The position numbers were made by a program, and so were the translations under genes. A DNA stretch of 8,104 nt from Collinsella sp. (lineage in GTDB: Bacteria; Actinomycetota; Coriobacteriia; Coriobacteriales; Coriobacteriaceae). Below are positions 1-6,607 of this stretch, one piece after another. The first letter of the stretch is position 1; each line of letters opens with the position of its first letter. The stretch is taken from NCBI GenBank assembly GCA_031292915.1, contig JAUMSH010000082.1:1-8104 (forward strand). Reading direction: 5' to 3'. Under the pieces are notes generated by a model. The model was not told where the DNA came from. It searched no databases and saw only the letters and a program-made list of their open reading frames with translations.

Positions 1-2
1 GG

Positions 3-80
3 AGGCGCCGCGCGCTCGGGCGGCGCGCCAGGGAGATAGTGGACGAGATAGTCGAGAAGCGCGGCCTCAAGAAGGAGTAA
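3..80 (+). CDS. 3' end of an unidentified protein (partial)
   Basis: The reading frame starting at base 3 is open from the window edge to a TAA at 78-80 and gives about 25 residues ending REIVDEIVEKRGLKKE. Codons are GC-rich in third position and resemble the larger genes of the window. The tail is basic with alternating charge, consistent with a C-terminal helix. The other two plus-strand frames are less gene-like: one has stops at 37-39 and 49-51, and the other runs on to about 175 without recognisable sequence. I do not recognise the family. The gene body lies outside the window, so its length and function cannot be judged. Confidence 0.4.
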   Translation, partial: RRRALGRRAREIVDEIVEKRGLKKE

Positions 81-201
81 CATCGGGGCTTGCAGCGACG
101 GACCTCAGGACACTCTTACACCACGTCTGCGCGCGCCACCATATTCTGATCGCGTTATCGATACTTTTGGAAGAATAAGAGAAGCGATTCAAGCGGCGGC
201 G

Positions 202-1395
202 ATGGCCGGAAACGAAATCCGAATGAAGTTCGTGTACATCGCGAATGCGGATTCACCATCGGACGGCGTTAAGATTCAGAAAGAGCAGCTTCCCGCTGCC
301 ATTGACGAAATCGTCGGCGTAAGCCGATTTAGTTCTTCGTGTGTTTTAGTTGGAGCAGACGAATTGATGCGCATCTGGTCGCCTCCCGCAGAGAGTGGGC
401 TTGTTATGCGTTTTTCGGGGTCCTATGCATCAGTTCCTCAGAGAACGGATGTCTTTGGCCTGGTGTCTTTGTCGGATTACTACCGCTTCCTCACTGACGA
501 CCAAGGACAGCTCCGTAGCTATCTTTTTGAGGCGAACGTCAGAGATTACGAGGGAAATGTTTCAGTCAACAAAGGAATCAGGGAAACGTTGGAGCATCCT
601 AGCGAAGACGATTTCTGGTGGCTCAACAACGGGGTAACGATACTGGCTTCTGAAGCCTACCAAATAGCAGGAGCAGAAGTGAAAATGGAAGAGCCTCGCA
701 TCGTTAATGGACTTCAAACGTCGTATGAAATATATAAATTTATGGAGTCTCGCACAGAAGACGCCGAAGATTCCAGAAATGTGATGGTAAAAATCCTTGT
801 GCCGGGAAGCGATGAGACCAGAAACAGAGTGATACTGGCGACGAACAACCAAACTCAGGTGAAAAAGACATCGCTTCGCGCTACTGACCAAATCCATATC
901 CAGATAGAACTCTACATGAAAAGAAATGGACTGTATTACGAAAGGCGGAAGAACTATTACAAAAACCAGGGGAGGAAGAGAGAAGAGATCGTAACCCTCT
1001 CCTTTCTTGCGCAATGCATGATGTCGATACTTCTCGGCAGGCCGGATCAGGCAAGGGCAAGACCGTCGACACTTTTGTCTGACGAAGTTCAATATAAGAA
1101 AATATTTGGGCAGGATGGCAACCTTGAGGCTTACTACAGAGCCGCTAGTCTCGGAAAACAGGTTTGCCTGAAGTTTCCACAAATTAAGAGAGACTTAGAG
1201 GGTTCCCAAATAAGCGACATAAGATTTTACGTGATAATGGGCGTTGCTTCCATGTTGTCCAATAAAGATAGCCTGACATTTGGTGACATAGAGAATCTCG
1301 ACCTTGACAAGCTTTCAGATGAAATTATTTCAAACTGTTGCGGACATGGTGATGGATGTTTATCTGGCCCTTGGCGGAACATCCAAAGCTGCTAA
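202..1395 (+). CDS. AIPR-family abortive-infection protein, 5'-truncated and 3'-frameshifted (probable pseudogene)
   Basis: The product has the core of the AIPR family (abortive infection phage resistance, Pfam PF10592), which is linked to phage defence by family knowledge; its biochemistry is not visible here. Family signatures in order are LFEANVRDY (108-116), VNKGI (122-126), FWWLNNGVTIL (138-148), IVNGLQTS (167-174), ATNNQTQV (213-220) and LYYERRKNYYK (244-254). Intact members usually carry a longer region before the first motif, so about 100 residues or more seem to be missing. The frame stays open upstream to base 52, and bases 151-201 already look homologous (a VIDTFGRIREAIQ-like helix), but there is no ATG, GTG or TTG there. 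The ATG at 202 has no clear ribosome binding site and is probably an internal Met. The last 20 or so residues (from about 1331) look unnatural, and a neighbouring frame carries a better C-terminus. The gene is visibly richer in A+T than its neighbours, which suggests horizontal origin. Confidence 0.8.
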   Translation: MAGNEIRMKFVYIANADSPSDGVKIQKEQLPAAIDEIVGVSRFSSSCVLVGADELMRIWSPPAESGLVMRFSGSYASVPQRTDVFGLVSLSDYYRFLTDDQGQLRSYLFEANVRDYEGNVSVNKGIRETLEHPSEDDFWWLNNGVTILASEAYQIAGAEVKMEEPRIVNGLQTSYEIYKFMESRTEDAEDSRNVMVKILVPGSDETRNRVILATNNQTQVKKTSLRATDQIHIQIELYMKRNGLYYERRKNYYKNQGRKREEIVTLSFLAQCMMSILLGRPDQARARPSTLLSDEVQYKKIFGQDGNLEAYYRAASLGKQVCLKFPQIKRDLEGSQISDIRFYVIMGVASMLSNKDSLTFGDIENLDLDKLSDEIISNCCGHGDGCLSGPWRNIQSC

Positions 1396-1450
1396 GTCTT
1401 ACGCCATGGCAAATAAGGTCAAGGAAAAGATTTCACTACTGTTGCCTTAG
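1328..1450 (+). pseudogene. Displaced C-terminal tail of the AIPR gene in another frame
   Basis: The frame of codons 1328, 1331 and so on reads FQTVADMVMDVYLALGG, continues with a Lys-rich helix (KAAKSYAMANKVKEKI) and stops at TAG 1448-1450, just before the terminator. This amphipathic helix is a far more natural protein end than the Cys/Gly-rich tail in the frame of the main ORF, which stops at 1393-1395. Joining the two frames needs one extra base to be skipped (or two lost bases restored) somewhere in 1313-1331. The frame change could be a real mutation, a sequencing error, or, least likely, programmed +1 frameshifting. Confidence 0.65.
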
Positions 1451-1485
1451 GGCAATCCAGGGCTGTTCTCTAGAATGCCATCAGC

Positions 1486-1520
1486 AGAGAGGTCCTTTTT
1501 GCAAAGGGCCTCTCTATTTT
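1486..1520 (+). terminator. Strong rho-independent terminator after AIPR
   Basis: Arms 1486-1498 and 1503-1515 pair over 13 positions, with a single G-U wobble (T1493/G1508), around the loop TTGC. ATTTT follows at 1516-1520. It lies 36 bases after the TAG at 1448-1450, which supports the frameshifted 3' end as the gene's original terminus. A small extra hairpin (GTTCGG/CCGAAC) sits just downstream at 1522-1535. Confidence 0.85.
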
Positions 1521-1552
1521 CGTTCGGTTCCGAACAGTTTGACGATCACTAA

Positions 1553-1663
1553 TCAGCTCGCGTCGTCAACCGCTTCGCTTTCAGCCCCTACCTTGATGCA
1601 GGCGTAGGCGACGAGCGTGCACAGCCCCATACCCATTCCAATCAGGTGCAACAGGAAGGCCAT
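1553..1663 (-). CDS. Putative 36-residue single-pass membrane miniprotein
   Basis: On the minus strand an ATG at 1663 opens a 37-codon frame that stops at TGA (1555-1553). The product begins MAFLLHLIGMGMGLC, has one hydrophobic segment at about residues 3-22 with a GMGMG motif, then a lone Lys, and ends in a short acidic tail rich in Asp, Glu and Ala. That is a plausible small membrane protein with a cytoplasmic tail. A purine-rich AAGGCGAG sequence precedes the ATG at a reasonable distance, overlapping the stop of the short upstream ORF (TAA at 1675-1673), so the two could be co-translated. Codons are GC-rich. I recognise no family. It may be a genuine short gene or the remnant of a longer operon cut by the transposase debris upstream. 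Confidence 0.4.
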   Translation of the reverse strand: MAFLLHLIGMGMGLCTLVAYACIKVGAESEAVDDAS

Positions 1664-1672
1664 TTTCTCGCC

Positions 1673-1729
1673 TTACTTTTCGCCTTCGTACGGCTTTTCG
1701 GGGGCGAGCCCGTCTGGACGGCGTGCCAT
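1673..1729 (-). CDS. Tiny ORF, or C-terminal remnant of a gene, upstream of the membrane miniprotein
   Basis: The minus-strand frame ending in TAA at 1675-1673 reads MARRPDGLAPEKPYEGEK from an ATG at 1729. It remains open further upstream with coding-like GC3 codons (VGAGRRQGGAVL), so the ATG may be internal and this may be the end of a longer protein whose 5' part was lost near 1770-1808, where the IS256 fragment begins. It lies 9 bases before the ATG of the 36-residue miniprotein, a spacing typical of coupled genes. The family is unknown, and with so few residues the call is weak. Confidence 0.27.
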   Translation of the reverse strand: MARRPDGLAPEKPYEGEK

Positions 1730-1808
1730 GAGCACGGCGCCACCCTGACGGCGGCCGGCGCCCACGAGACAACCGAGGCTATGTACAGGGCGCAGGGGCA
1801 GTAGACCA

Positions 1809-1940
1809 CTGTATGCGGATGAAGTGCGCTGCACAGCGCCGGCACTTGGCCCCAGGGAACATCTCGGCGAGCGAGCCGACCATGCCGACGGCCTTGTCGC
1901 CGGTGAACATGCGCACGCCGCGAAGCCCTCGTAGCTCGCA
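1809..1940 (-). mobile_element. IS256 (mutator)-family transposase fragment
   Basis: The minus-strand frame in this interval reads LRGVRMFTGDKAVGMVGSLA, then EMFPGAKCRRCAAHFIR. This matches the central catalytic region of IS256/mutator-type transposases, where LRGVR, a D-containing strand, EVFP and QRCxxHFxRN follow one another. The first DDE aspartate (within FTGDKA) is present. Only about 44 residues survive of a normal protein of roughly 400. The sequence after HFIR stops resembling the family, and no terminal inverted repeats are evident. It is a dead fragment that records an old insertion and deletion in this intergenic stretch. The longer minus-strand frames overlapping it here show no other recognisable content. 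Confidence 0.7.
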
Positions 1941-2080
1941 ATCGAGCTGGCATATGCAGTCCGCTGGTAGTATTTGCAAACTGGCTGATCAGGTAATTCT
2001 CACAATGCGCGTTTTATGCTGGCGGCGGGTTGCGGATATCCCAGTCATTGCAAAAACAATTTCCAAAACATGTGTTCTAT

Positions 2081-2111
2081 TTGAAACTACATGAAGGAAG
2101 ATCACTATAGA
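2081..2111 (+). promoter_or_regulatory. Possible promoter of the 745-aa membrane protein gene
   Basis: TTGAAA at 2081-2086 and TATAGA at 2106-2111 resemble -35 and -10 boxes separated by 19 bases, which is longer than ideal. The surrounding 2040-2130 is clearly more AT-rich than the flanking DNA. A 10-bp palindrome (GACTCGAGTC, 2141-2150) lies between this and the ribosome binding site and could be an operator. All of this is inferred from sequence resemblance alone. Confidence 0.3.
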
Positions 2112-2154
2112 ATGCAAGCTACAATAGCAAACGAGTATTGGACTCGAGTCTAGC

Positions 2155-2160
2155 GGAGGA
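2155..2160 (+). promoter_or_regulatory. Ribosome binding site GGAGGA before the 745-aa protein
   Basis: GGAGGA ends only two bases before the ATG at 2163. The spacing is short, but no other in-frame Met occurs for over 100 codons, and the hydrophobic N-terminus directly follows this ATG, so it supports the chosen start. Confidence 0.6.
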
Positions 2161-2162
2161 TT

Positions 2163-4400
2163 ATGGGGTTCCAAGATATCCTTGCTGCGATTGATATCAT
2201 CACGGGGCCTGACCCGGCCCTTTCTATCCTGGCGGTTTCGATTGTCGTCGCGCCGGCGTTGCTGTGGTTGTGTAAGCAGGCTTTGGCGCGGTTTTACAAG
2301 GCTGATATCTTTGTTGTGGCACTGGCGTTCGTCGCATTGTTTGCATCGGTTAGGCTTAGCCTTTTATGGTTGACGGGTGTGGCATCGGTCTTTCTCGCGG
2401 TGTGTCTGCTCGCTCTTCCCGCCAACTATTTTTGGTGTGCGCAGCGGCTAGATGACATAGTGGGCAAGGCTGATCCCTCTCTTCCCGATTGCGCCTACGT
2501 AGCTGCCTTCAGGCTGATGAACTCGGTTGACCGTGATCGACTGTCCAGAAGGCAGCTCGCCTGCCTCGACAAGGACAGGATTTTCTGCAACATCTACTTG
2601 GGAAACAACGGCGTTGCAAAAAGGATGCTTGAGGACGAAAACTTAGAACCGGCTTTCAGGCATTTCGCCCTCCATATTATCGCGGACTCCGCTTGCGATC
2701 GTGCTGGGTCGCAAGCGGAACTCGAAAGCGCCTTGGCCGAGATATCCGACAAGACAGACCCTTTCATCAAAGTCCAGCTTTGGCACAACCGCGCGGTTGG
2801 CTATATCGTGAACGGTCAGTTCAAAGTCGCCGACGACGAGTTCAAGAAGACGTATCGTGAAGCCAAGCGTCTGGGCGTTCGGAATAAGTCGTTCCTCTTG
2901 CTACTGTTTGAGAATGCAACATTGAATAAAACGAAAATCGGCTTGCCTGATGGCGGCATTGAAGAAGGGTGGGGGTTGATTGAGGAATGCGAAAAGGCGC
3001 TTGCGCCGATTGGCCCCAACGATTTTGGGCAGCTCTTCAATCTGCGGCTTCTTTTCATGAGGCAGATAGGGGCAAGCATCGAGGACAGGAACAAGTTGTA
3101 TTTGGCCGAGGTCGAAAGCACCCTCAGCAATGCCTCCCTTTCCGAGCAACAGCGCGTCGTCGCTATGGCGAGCTTGGGAAGAATCGCGTGGGCCGACGGG
3201 CTCGACCCCGCCCCCGTGCTCAATTTCTTCGAAGGATGCGATCGGTTTTTGTGCGTGAGCGACCCCGATGCACGTTACTATGCCCATATGAACCTGAGGG
3301 CGATGCTTTCGGGCTTGGCGGTGGATGACCGCTCCCTAAATACTTTGGCTGAGAGCGTAATGCGGTATTTCAAGGATGGGGACGCGGAGCATGATTTGGA
3401 TGTGATGGAGGATGGCCTTCCTCCCGAGGCGATTCTGCGGCGCTCCCAAGTGCTGCGAGAACGCGCTGCCCTAGCCTTAATGGTGGGAGAGAACGTTGAG
3501 CGCGCCGTGTCGTACACTGATGAGGCTATAGGCCTCCTTGAGGGAAGCTTGCAGGTTATGGCGGCGCTCGAGTGTCGATGGCAGCTTGCCCGGCTGACAC
3601 TGTACGACAAACCCGAGGTGGCAAAAATGCAGCTCTCGATTGCCGAAGAGCGCCTCGCTACGCTCAACAAGCAACCGTCCCTCGGATATCCCTATCTCGA
3701 GATGAGCCTGTGCTACGCCTTGCTTGGTATGCGTGCCGAGTGCAGAGGCGCGTATGAAAGGGCCGCCGGCTTCGAGACTCCGATGAGCCATTACGCGCCC
3801 GGCATTCGGATTAACATTACCGCCGCCGCCTTCTGTGCCAGGTTCTACATGCTTACGGAAATGCTTGGAAATCCCGAAGAGGTTTGCCCCTTGCTTAAAA
3901 CTCGAGAGGGCAGGGCGTGGCTGTCTCGCTATCCGAAGGTTTCTTCCCTGTCGAAAACGCTTCTTTGCGGGAAGTTTCTTGGGTATGGGGATGTCGTGCC
4001 CGCCATGACGAGGCTATTCTTGGACGAGGCAGGGAAGCTATATGCCGAAACGTGGCTCGTCGTCCAAGAGATCGGGCTCGCGTTCGATCTTGATTCCAGA
4101 AAGCCCGGCGAAGAGTATGGGCTGGTTGTCGAGATCCAAAGGCACCCGCTGGTTGCCGATGACGATGCCCTTGCGAGGGTCGCTGTGCAGCACGGGTATA
4201 CTGTGCTTGGTGCGAGGTTGGACCTGTGCAACGAAGACCTCCTCGGGGTCGATGACGCAGCCGCCGTATTCGATGTGCTGGATGCCTTGGGCATATTGGC
4301 CGAAGGACGCGTGCCCACATTGGAAGACATCATGAAGAGTTACCTCGAAAGCTGTGTCGACGTTCCTGCCGGCGGTTGGGGTACCTTTGCCGAGAGGTAG
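2163..4400 (+). CDS. Large membrane-anchored TPR-like protein of unknown function
   Basis: This 745-residue product starts with hydrophobic stretches at about 19-38, 48-64 and 66-88, consistent with two or three transmembrane helices, and has no cleavable signal peptide. The remaining 650 residues look soluble and almost entirely helical. Residues 205-237 (WHNRAVGYIVNGQFKVADDE and onward) fit a tetratricopeptide repeat well. Similar helix pairs recur near 430-475 (ERAALALMVGENVERAVSYT) and 500-530 (YPYLEMSLCYALLGMRAECR). The C-terminus ends in an acidic helix region (PTLEDIMKSYLESC). No catalytic motif is obvious. The likely role is a membrane-tethered protein-protein scaffold or sensor, but this rests on architecture only. 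It stands alone, between an IS256 scrap upstream and an IS3 scrap downstream, and no terminator is obvious after its TAG. Codon use is normal for the window and the frame is intact, so it appears functional. Confidence 0.85.
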   Translation: MGFQDILAAIDIITGPDPALSILAVSIVVAPALLWLCKQALARFYKADIFVVALAFVALFASVRLSLLWLTGVASVFLAVCLLALPANYFWCAQRLDDIVGKADPSLPDCAYVAAFRLMNSVDRDRLSRRQLACLDKDRIFCNIYLGNNGVAKRMLEDENLEPAFRHFALHIIADSACDRAGSQAELESALAEISDKTDPFIKVQLWHNRAVGYIVNGQFKVADDEFKKTYREAKRLGVRNKSFLLLLFENATLNKTKIGLPDGGIEEGWGLIEECEKALAPIGPNDFGQLFNLRLLFMRQIGASIEDRNKLYLAEVESTLSNASLSEQQRVVAMASLGRIAWADGLDPAPVLNFFEGCDRFLCVSDPDARYYAHMNLRAMLSGLAVDDRSLNTLAESVMRYFKDGDAEHDLDVMEDGLPPEAILRRSQVLRERAALALMVGENVERAVSYTDEAIGLLEGSLQVMAALECRWQLARLTLYDKPEVAKMQLSIAEERLATLNKQPSLGYPYLEMSLCYALLGMRAECRGAYERAAGFETPMSHYAPGIRINITAAAFCARFYMLTEMLGNPEEVCPLLKTREGRAWLSRYPKVSSLSKTLLCGKFLGYGDVVPAMTRLFLDEAGKLYAETWLVVQEIGLAFDLDSRKPGEEYGLVVEIQRHPLVADDDALARVAVQHGYTVLGARLDLCNEDLLGVDDAAAVFDVLDALGILAEGRVPTLEDIMKSYLESCVDVPAGGWGTFAER

Positions 4401-4518
4401 CTTCGTCCTGCCACGCTTCACAAAACGTTTCACAAACTTCTCGTTGCTGGCCAAGTTCTCAACACGTAGCGCTGCAATGGCCCTGCCTGATTTATCCTTC
4501 TAGCCCCCTGGGACTGCG

Positions 4519-4680
4519 GTGGAAATCCTGGGCCAAAAGAGAACCGGTAGGATCATTCGGATGTACAGCGCAGGGCAAAGGGCGAAGACCATCGAAACGT
4601 TCGCCGGGTTGGGTGTCAGCACGGCTGACACCATAGCAGAGCTCAGCTACCCCAGCCGCGTCACGCTCCACAACTTCGCA
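4519..4680 (+). mobile_element. IS3-family OrfA transposase fragment (5' part only)
   Basis: From the ATG at 4561 the frame reads MYSAGQRAKTIETFAGLGVS, then TADTIAELSYPSRVTLHNF. This matches the helix-turn-helix start of OrfA in IS3-type elements, where an 'MYS..QR..AIE' opening leads to 'TIAELGYP.R.TLRNW'. Resemblance ends near 4680, and what follows (to 4972 in this frame) is not transposase but passes through a palindrome and the antisense of the AlbA_2 gene. An upstream GTG at 4519 extends the frame by 14 residues. OrfB and the right end of the element are absent, so this is a dead remnant marking the left edge of the AlbA_2 module. Confidence 0.65.
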
Positions 4681-4712
4681 GTGCTGAGACAAGCCCTTCT
4701 GGGAAATCGGCA

Positions 4713-4747
4713 CATTCTAACCATGGTGGTTAGAATGGTTAGAAATG
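4713..4747. repeat. Palindrome plus extra half-site, related to the one upstream of the AlbA_2 gene (site A)
   Basis: CATTCTAACC (4713-4722) and GGTTAGAATG (4728-4737) are perfect inverted arms around ATGGT. A further half-site, GGTTAGAAATG, follows in direct orientation at 4737-4747, giving tandem GGTTAGAAT/GGTTAGAAA. The same half-site is used in the large palindrome at 6195-6239. Site A lies about 90 bases beyond the AlbA_2 stop codon, next to the IS3 scrap. It may be an operator copy or a flank of a mobile cassette. Confidence 0.75.
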
Positions 4748-4836
4748 AATCGAATCGAGGGGAGTGGTCGCGGCTCTCTTTTGCTATGCCTGCCTGGACG
4801 GAAGGCGTAGTGGGCAATTACCTCAGAGACACATCG

Positions 4837-6162
4837 TTACGCCAATTCGTATCGCAAGGTGCGACCTCCGCCGTGCCTTGCGATTTGCCCCTTATCCACC
4901 ATCTCTTTCAATATGCGGCCGGCCGTGGACTGGCCGATCCCGAGCAACGTCTGTGCTTCCCTTCGGGTGATTGAGGGGTGCTCTGCCAAGAACTGCAGGA
5001 TCTCGTCCTCTCGGGAATGGGAAGCAGCGGGTGCCTCCTTGCTGTTTGCCGCAGGCGTTTCCGCTGCCGTTGCTGCGAAGTTCATGTTGGGCAGGACGAT
5101 TTTAAATGCGTTGTTCGTGGCCATGATTTGCGGCTGAGAGGCCGCACCCGCGTAGGCCCCCATGATCTTCCTCATCCCCGTGCCGTATGCCTCGATGAGC
5201 TGCAGGCGGTAGAAGACGTTGGCGAGATGCGGGTTCCGGCAGGCAGAGACGCCCATCATCAAATCCTCCAGCTCCAAGCCGGGCAGAAGGCCGCCGACTG
5301 ACACGAACTCGATCCTGTCGTCGTAGACGCTGATCAGCGTGCTGGCGTGGAAGGAGTAGTCCCTGTGCACGAGCGAGTTCAGCAAGGCCTCGCGCACGGC
5401 GACCTCCGGGTAGTCCCGGGTGTCGACGCGCAGCAGCTTTTGGAAAGTGGCATGGGTCTGATTGTGGAAGTCGATGTAGTCGTAGACCTCGTCGAGCTGC
5501 TGCATGAGGGACCCGGAGAACTCCCGGCGATCCTTGAACACACTCTGGTCCGTCCCCTCGAAAACGGCCGCTTTTACGGTATGCGGGCACTGGTCGGACA
5601 GGAGCAGGCCGAGGTTTGTGTAGAGACCGTCCGATGAGGCTATCTTCAGGGTCTGCATCTGCGGAGCGCCGAAGGGGATCTTTCGTGTCTCGAATTCCCC
5701 TTTCGTCGACTCGAAGGTGAGCGCTTGGTCGAGGGAGCGCATGTCCTCGAAGCTGTCGCCGTCGGTCTCCTTGATCATCTGCCGGATGGCAGCATCGGTC
5801 GCCGGGACGGAGGAGTAACCCTGCCGCACGTAGACACCCTCGGGGCGCAGGCCCTTCTTCGCTAGGTAGTAGGGGCGGTTCGTGCCGCGCTGGACCTTGA
5901 CGGCCACAACCGCCTTCCCGTCGCAGTCGAGCGTTTTATAGCTGACGAACATGGTGACGTCCGGCTTCACGGCGTCTCGCACCATGTTGGAGACCTGCAG
6001 GGCGCACGCATCCGCGTCCTCGACGCCCGGCACGGCGCCGTCGTCGGCGACGCCAACGTAGACCGTGCCGCCGCCGCAATTCGCAAAGGCGACGATCTCC
6101 TTCTTGATGCCGTCCTGCGCAACGGCCTTCAGCTCGACTGTCTCTGTTTCCTGGAATTTCAT
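4837..6162 (-). CDS. AlbA_2 (Schlafen-type) / ATPase-like / winged-helix transcriptional regulator
   Basis: This 441-residue protein matches the COG2865 type of predicted regulator. The N-terminal AlbA_2 domain (about 5-125) shows ETVELK (7-12), EIVAFANCGGGTVYVGVADD (22-41) and YVRQGYSSVPA (111-121). A GHKL-like ATP-binding region (about 250-335) shows YPEVAVREALLNSLVHRDYS (251-270) with Glu258 and Asn262 in N-box positions, DRIEFVSVGGLLPG (282-295) and YGTGM (326-330). A low-complexity Ala-rich linker (363-381) leads to a helix-turn-helix (about 384-421, SITRREAQTLLGIGQSTAGR) with a basic wing. Such proteins are thought to bind DNA and regulate neighbouring or defence genes; the target is not known. 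The ATG at 6162 is supported by GGAAGG 8 bases upstream. The frame is complete. A 45-bp palindrome sits 32 bases upstream of the start, suggesting autoregulation. Confidence 0.88.
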   Translation of the reverse strand: MKFQETETVELKAVAQDGIKKEIVAFANCGGGTVYVGVADDGAVPGVEDADACALQVSNMVRDAVKPDVTMFVSYKTLDCDGKAVVAVKVQRGTNRPYYLAKKGLRPEGVYVRQGYSSVPATDAAIRQMIKETDGDSFEDMRSLDQALTFESTKGEFETRKIPFGAPQMQTLKIASSDGLYTNLGLLLSDQCPHTVKAAVFEGTDQSVFKDRREFSGSLMQQLDEVYDYIDFHNQTHATFQKLLRVDTRDYPEVAVREALLNSLVHRDYSFHASTLISVYDDRIEFVSVGGLLPGLELEDLMMGVSACRNPHLANVFYRLQLIEAYGTGMRKIMGAYAGAASQPQIMATNNAFKIVLPNMNFAATAAETPAANSKEAPAASHSREDEILQFLAEHPSITRREAQTLLGIGQSTAGRILKEMVDKGQIARHGGGRTLRYELA

Positions 6163-6194
6163 GCTGTCCGCCTTCCGATTCTATTCTACCCATA

Positions 6195-6239
6195 TTCTAA
6201 CCATTTTGCTAACCATGATGGTTAGCAAAATGGTTAGAA
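6195..6239. promoter_or_regulatory. 45-bp perfect palindrome, likely operator of the AlbA_2 regulator (site B)
   Basis: Arms 6195-6216 and 6218-6239 are perfectly complementary over 22 bp around the single base G6217. Each arm contains two copies of the half-site ATGGTTAG(A/C)A in the same orientation, so four half-sites are stacked symmetrically. On the minus strand it ends 32 bases before the ATG at 6162, covering the expected promoter position, with TAGAAT sequences between it and the ribosome binding site. The half-site recurs at 4713-4747. The likely binder is the winged-helix protein encoded next to it (inference). Confidence 0.75.
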
Positions 6240-6387
6240 ATGACGACTTTACCGTGTCGCTCGTTGGGATTGTGCCAAGGACGTTCGCCATGCCGGACGA
6301 AAGGGCGTCCAGTTCTCTAGTCGAACGAGACGAGCTCAAGGAGAACCTGCTTCTTGCAAAGTAGATTTTGAGCGTTGCGCCCTGTTG

Positions 6388-6475
6388 CATGGCGTTATAA
6401 GGCACCTGGATCGCTGCCAGAATGCCCATATTTCGAAAGTGCGGGGAAAAATAAGCAACCCCCGACCACAACCCG
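6388..6475. repeat. Interspersed noncoding repeat, copy 1
   Basis: This 88-base block closely matches 7852-7940 in the same orientation, from CATGGCG through AAGGCACCT, TCGCTG, AATGCC and ATATTTCG to the CACAACC end. There are scattered substitutions and one single-base indel. Its right half forms a small hairpin with CGGGG/CCCCG arms kept in both copies. A diverged piece of the right half recurs at 6568-6607, and an inverted scrap lies at 6540-6562. No ORF is conserved. It looks like a REP- or MITE-like family dispersed in the genome. Confidence 0.7.
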
Positions 6476-6510
6476 ATTTTTGCGAACAAAACTGCAGGTC
6501 GCTGAAGCGT

Positions 6511-6584
6511 AAAACCAGGGTCTGGTCGCCAGATCTCGGTTTTCCTCGCACTTCCGGAATCGCAAAACGGAAGTCCGCGGCAAA
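6511..6584. repeat. Two adjacent imperfect hairpins in the intergenic region
   Basis: Arms 6511-6525 and 6529-6543 pair over 15 positions (one mismatch, two G-U wobbles) around a TCG loop. Immediately after, arms 6540-6556 and 6568-6584 pair over 17 positions with three mismatches, made of an inverted and a direct copy of the CGGAAGT-containing repeat core. Neither hairpin has a T-tract after it, so they do not look like terminators. They are more like a BIME-type mosaic of repeats. Confidence 0.5.
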
Positions 6585-6607
6585 TTCCCAAACCCCCGAG
6601 CACACCG
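6568..6607. repeat. Interspersed repeat, diverged partial copy
   Basis: CGGAAGT, then a GC-rich stretch, AAATTCCCAAACCCCCGAG and CACACCG follow the order of the right half of the repeats at 6434-6475 and 7899-7940, with several substitutions. The CGGGG arm of the small hairpin is degraded here, so this copy is older or less constrained than the other two. Confidence 0.5.

Noticed and set aside
562..1182. 206-codon minus-strand ORF
   Set aside because: It lies entirely antisense to the AIPR core, where family motifs on the plus strand are clear.
4561..4974. Full-length reading of the 4519-4974 plus-strand ORF as one gene
   Set aside because: Only the first 40 or so residues after 4561 resemble IS3 OrfA; the rest runs through a palindrome and the antisense of the AlbA_2 gene.
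5102..5590. 162-codon minus-strand ORF inside the AlbA_2 gene
   Set aside because: It is an out-of-frame shadow with an Arg/Pro-rich composition typical of GC-rich alternate frames.
6216..6363. Plus-strand ORF beginning MMVSKMVRND directly from the palindrome
   Set aside because: Its N-terminus is only the palindrome translated, it lacks a ribosome binding site, and the remainder has no recognisable content.
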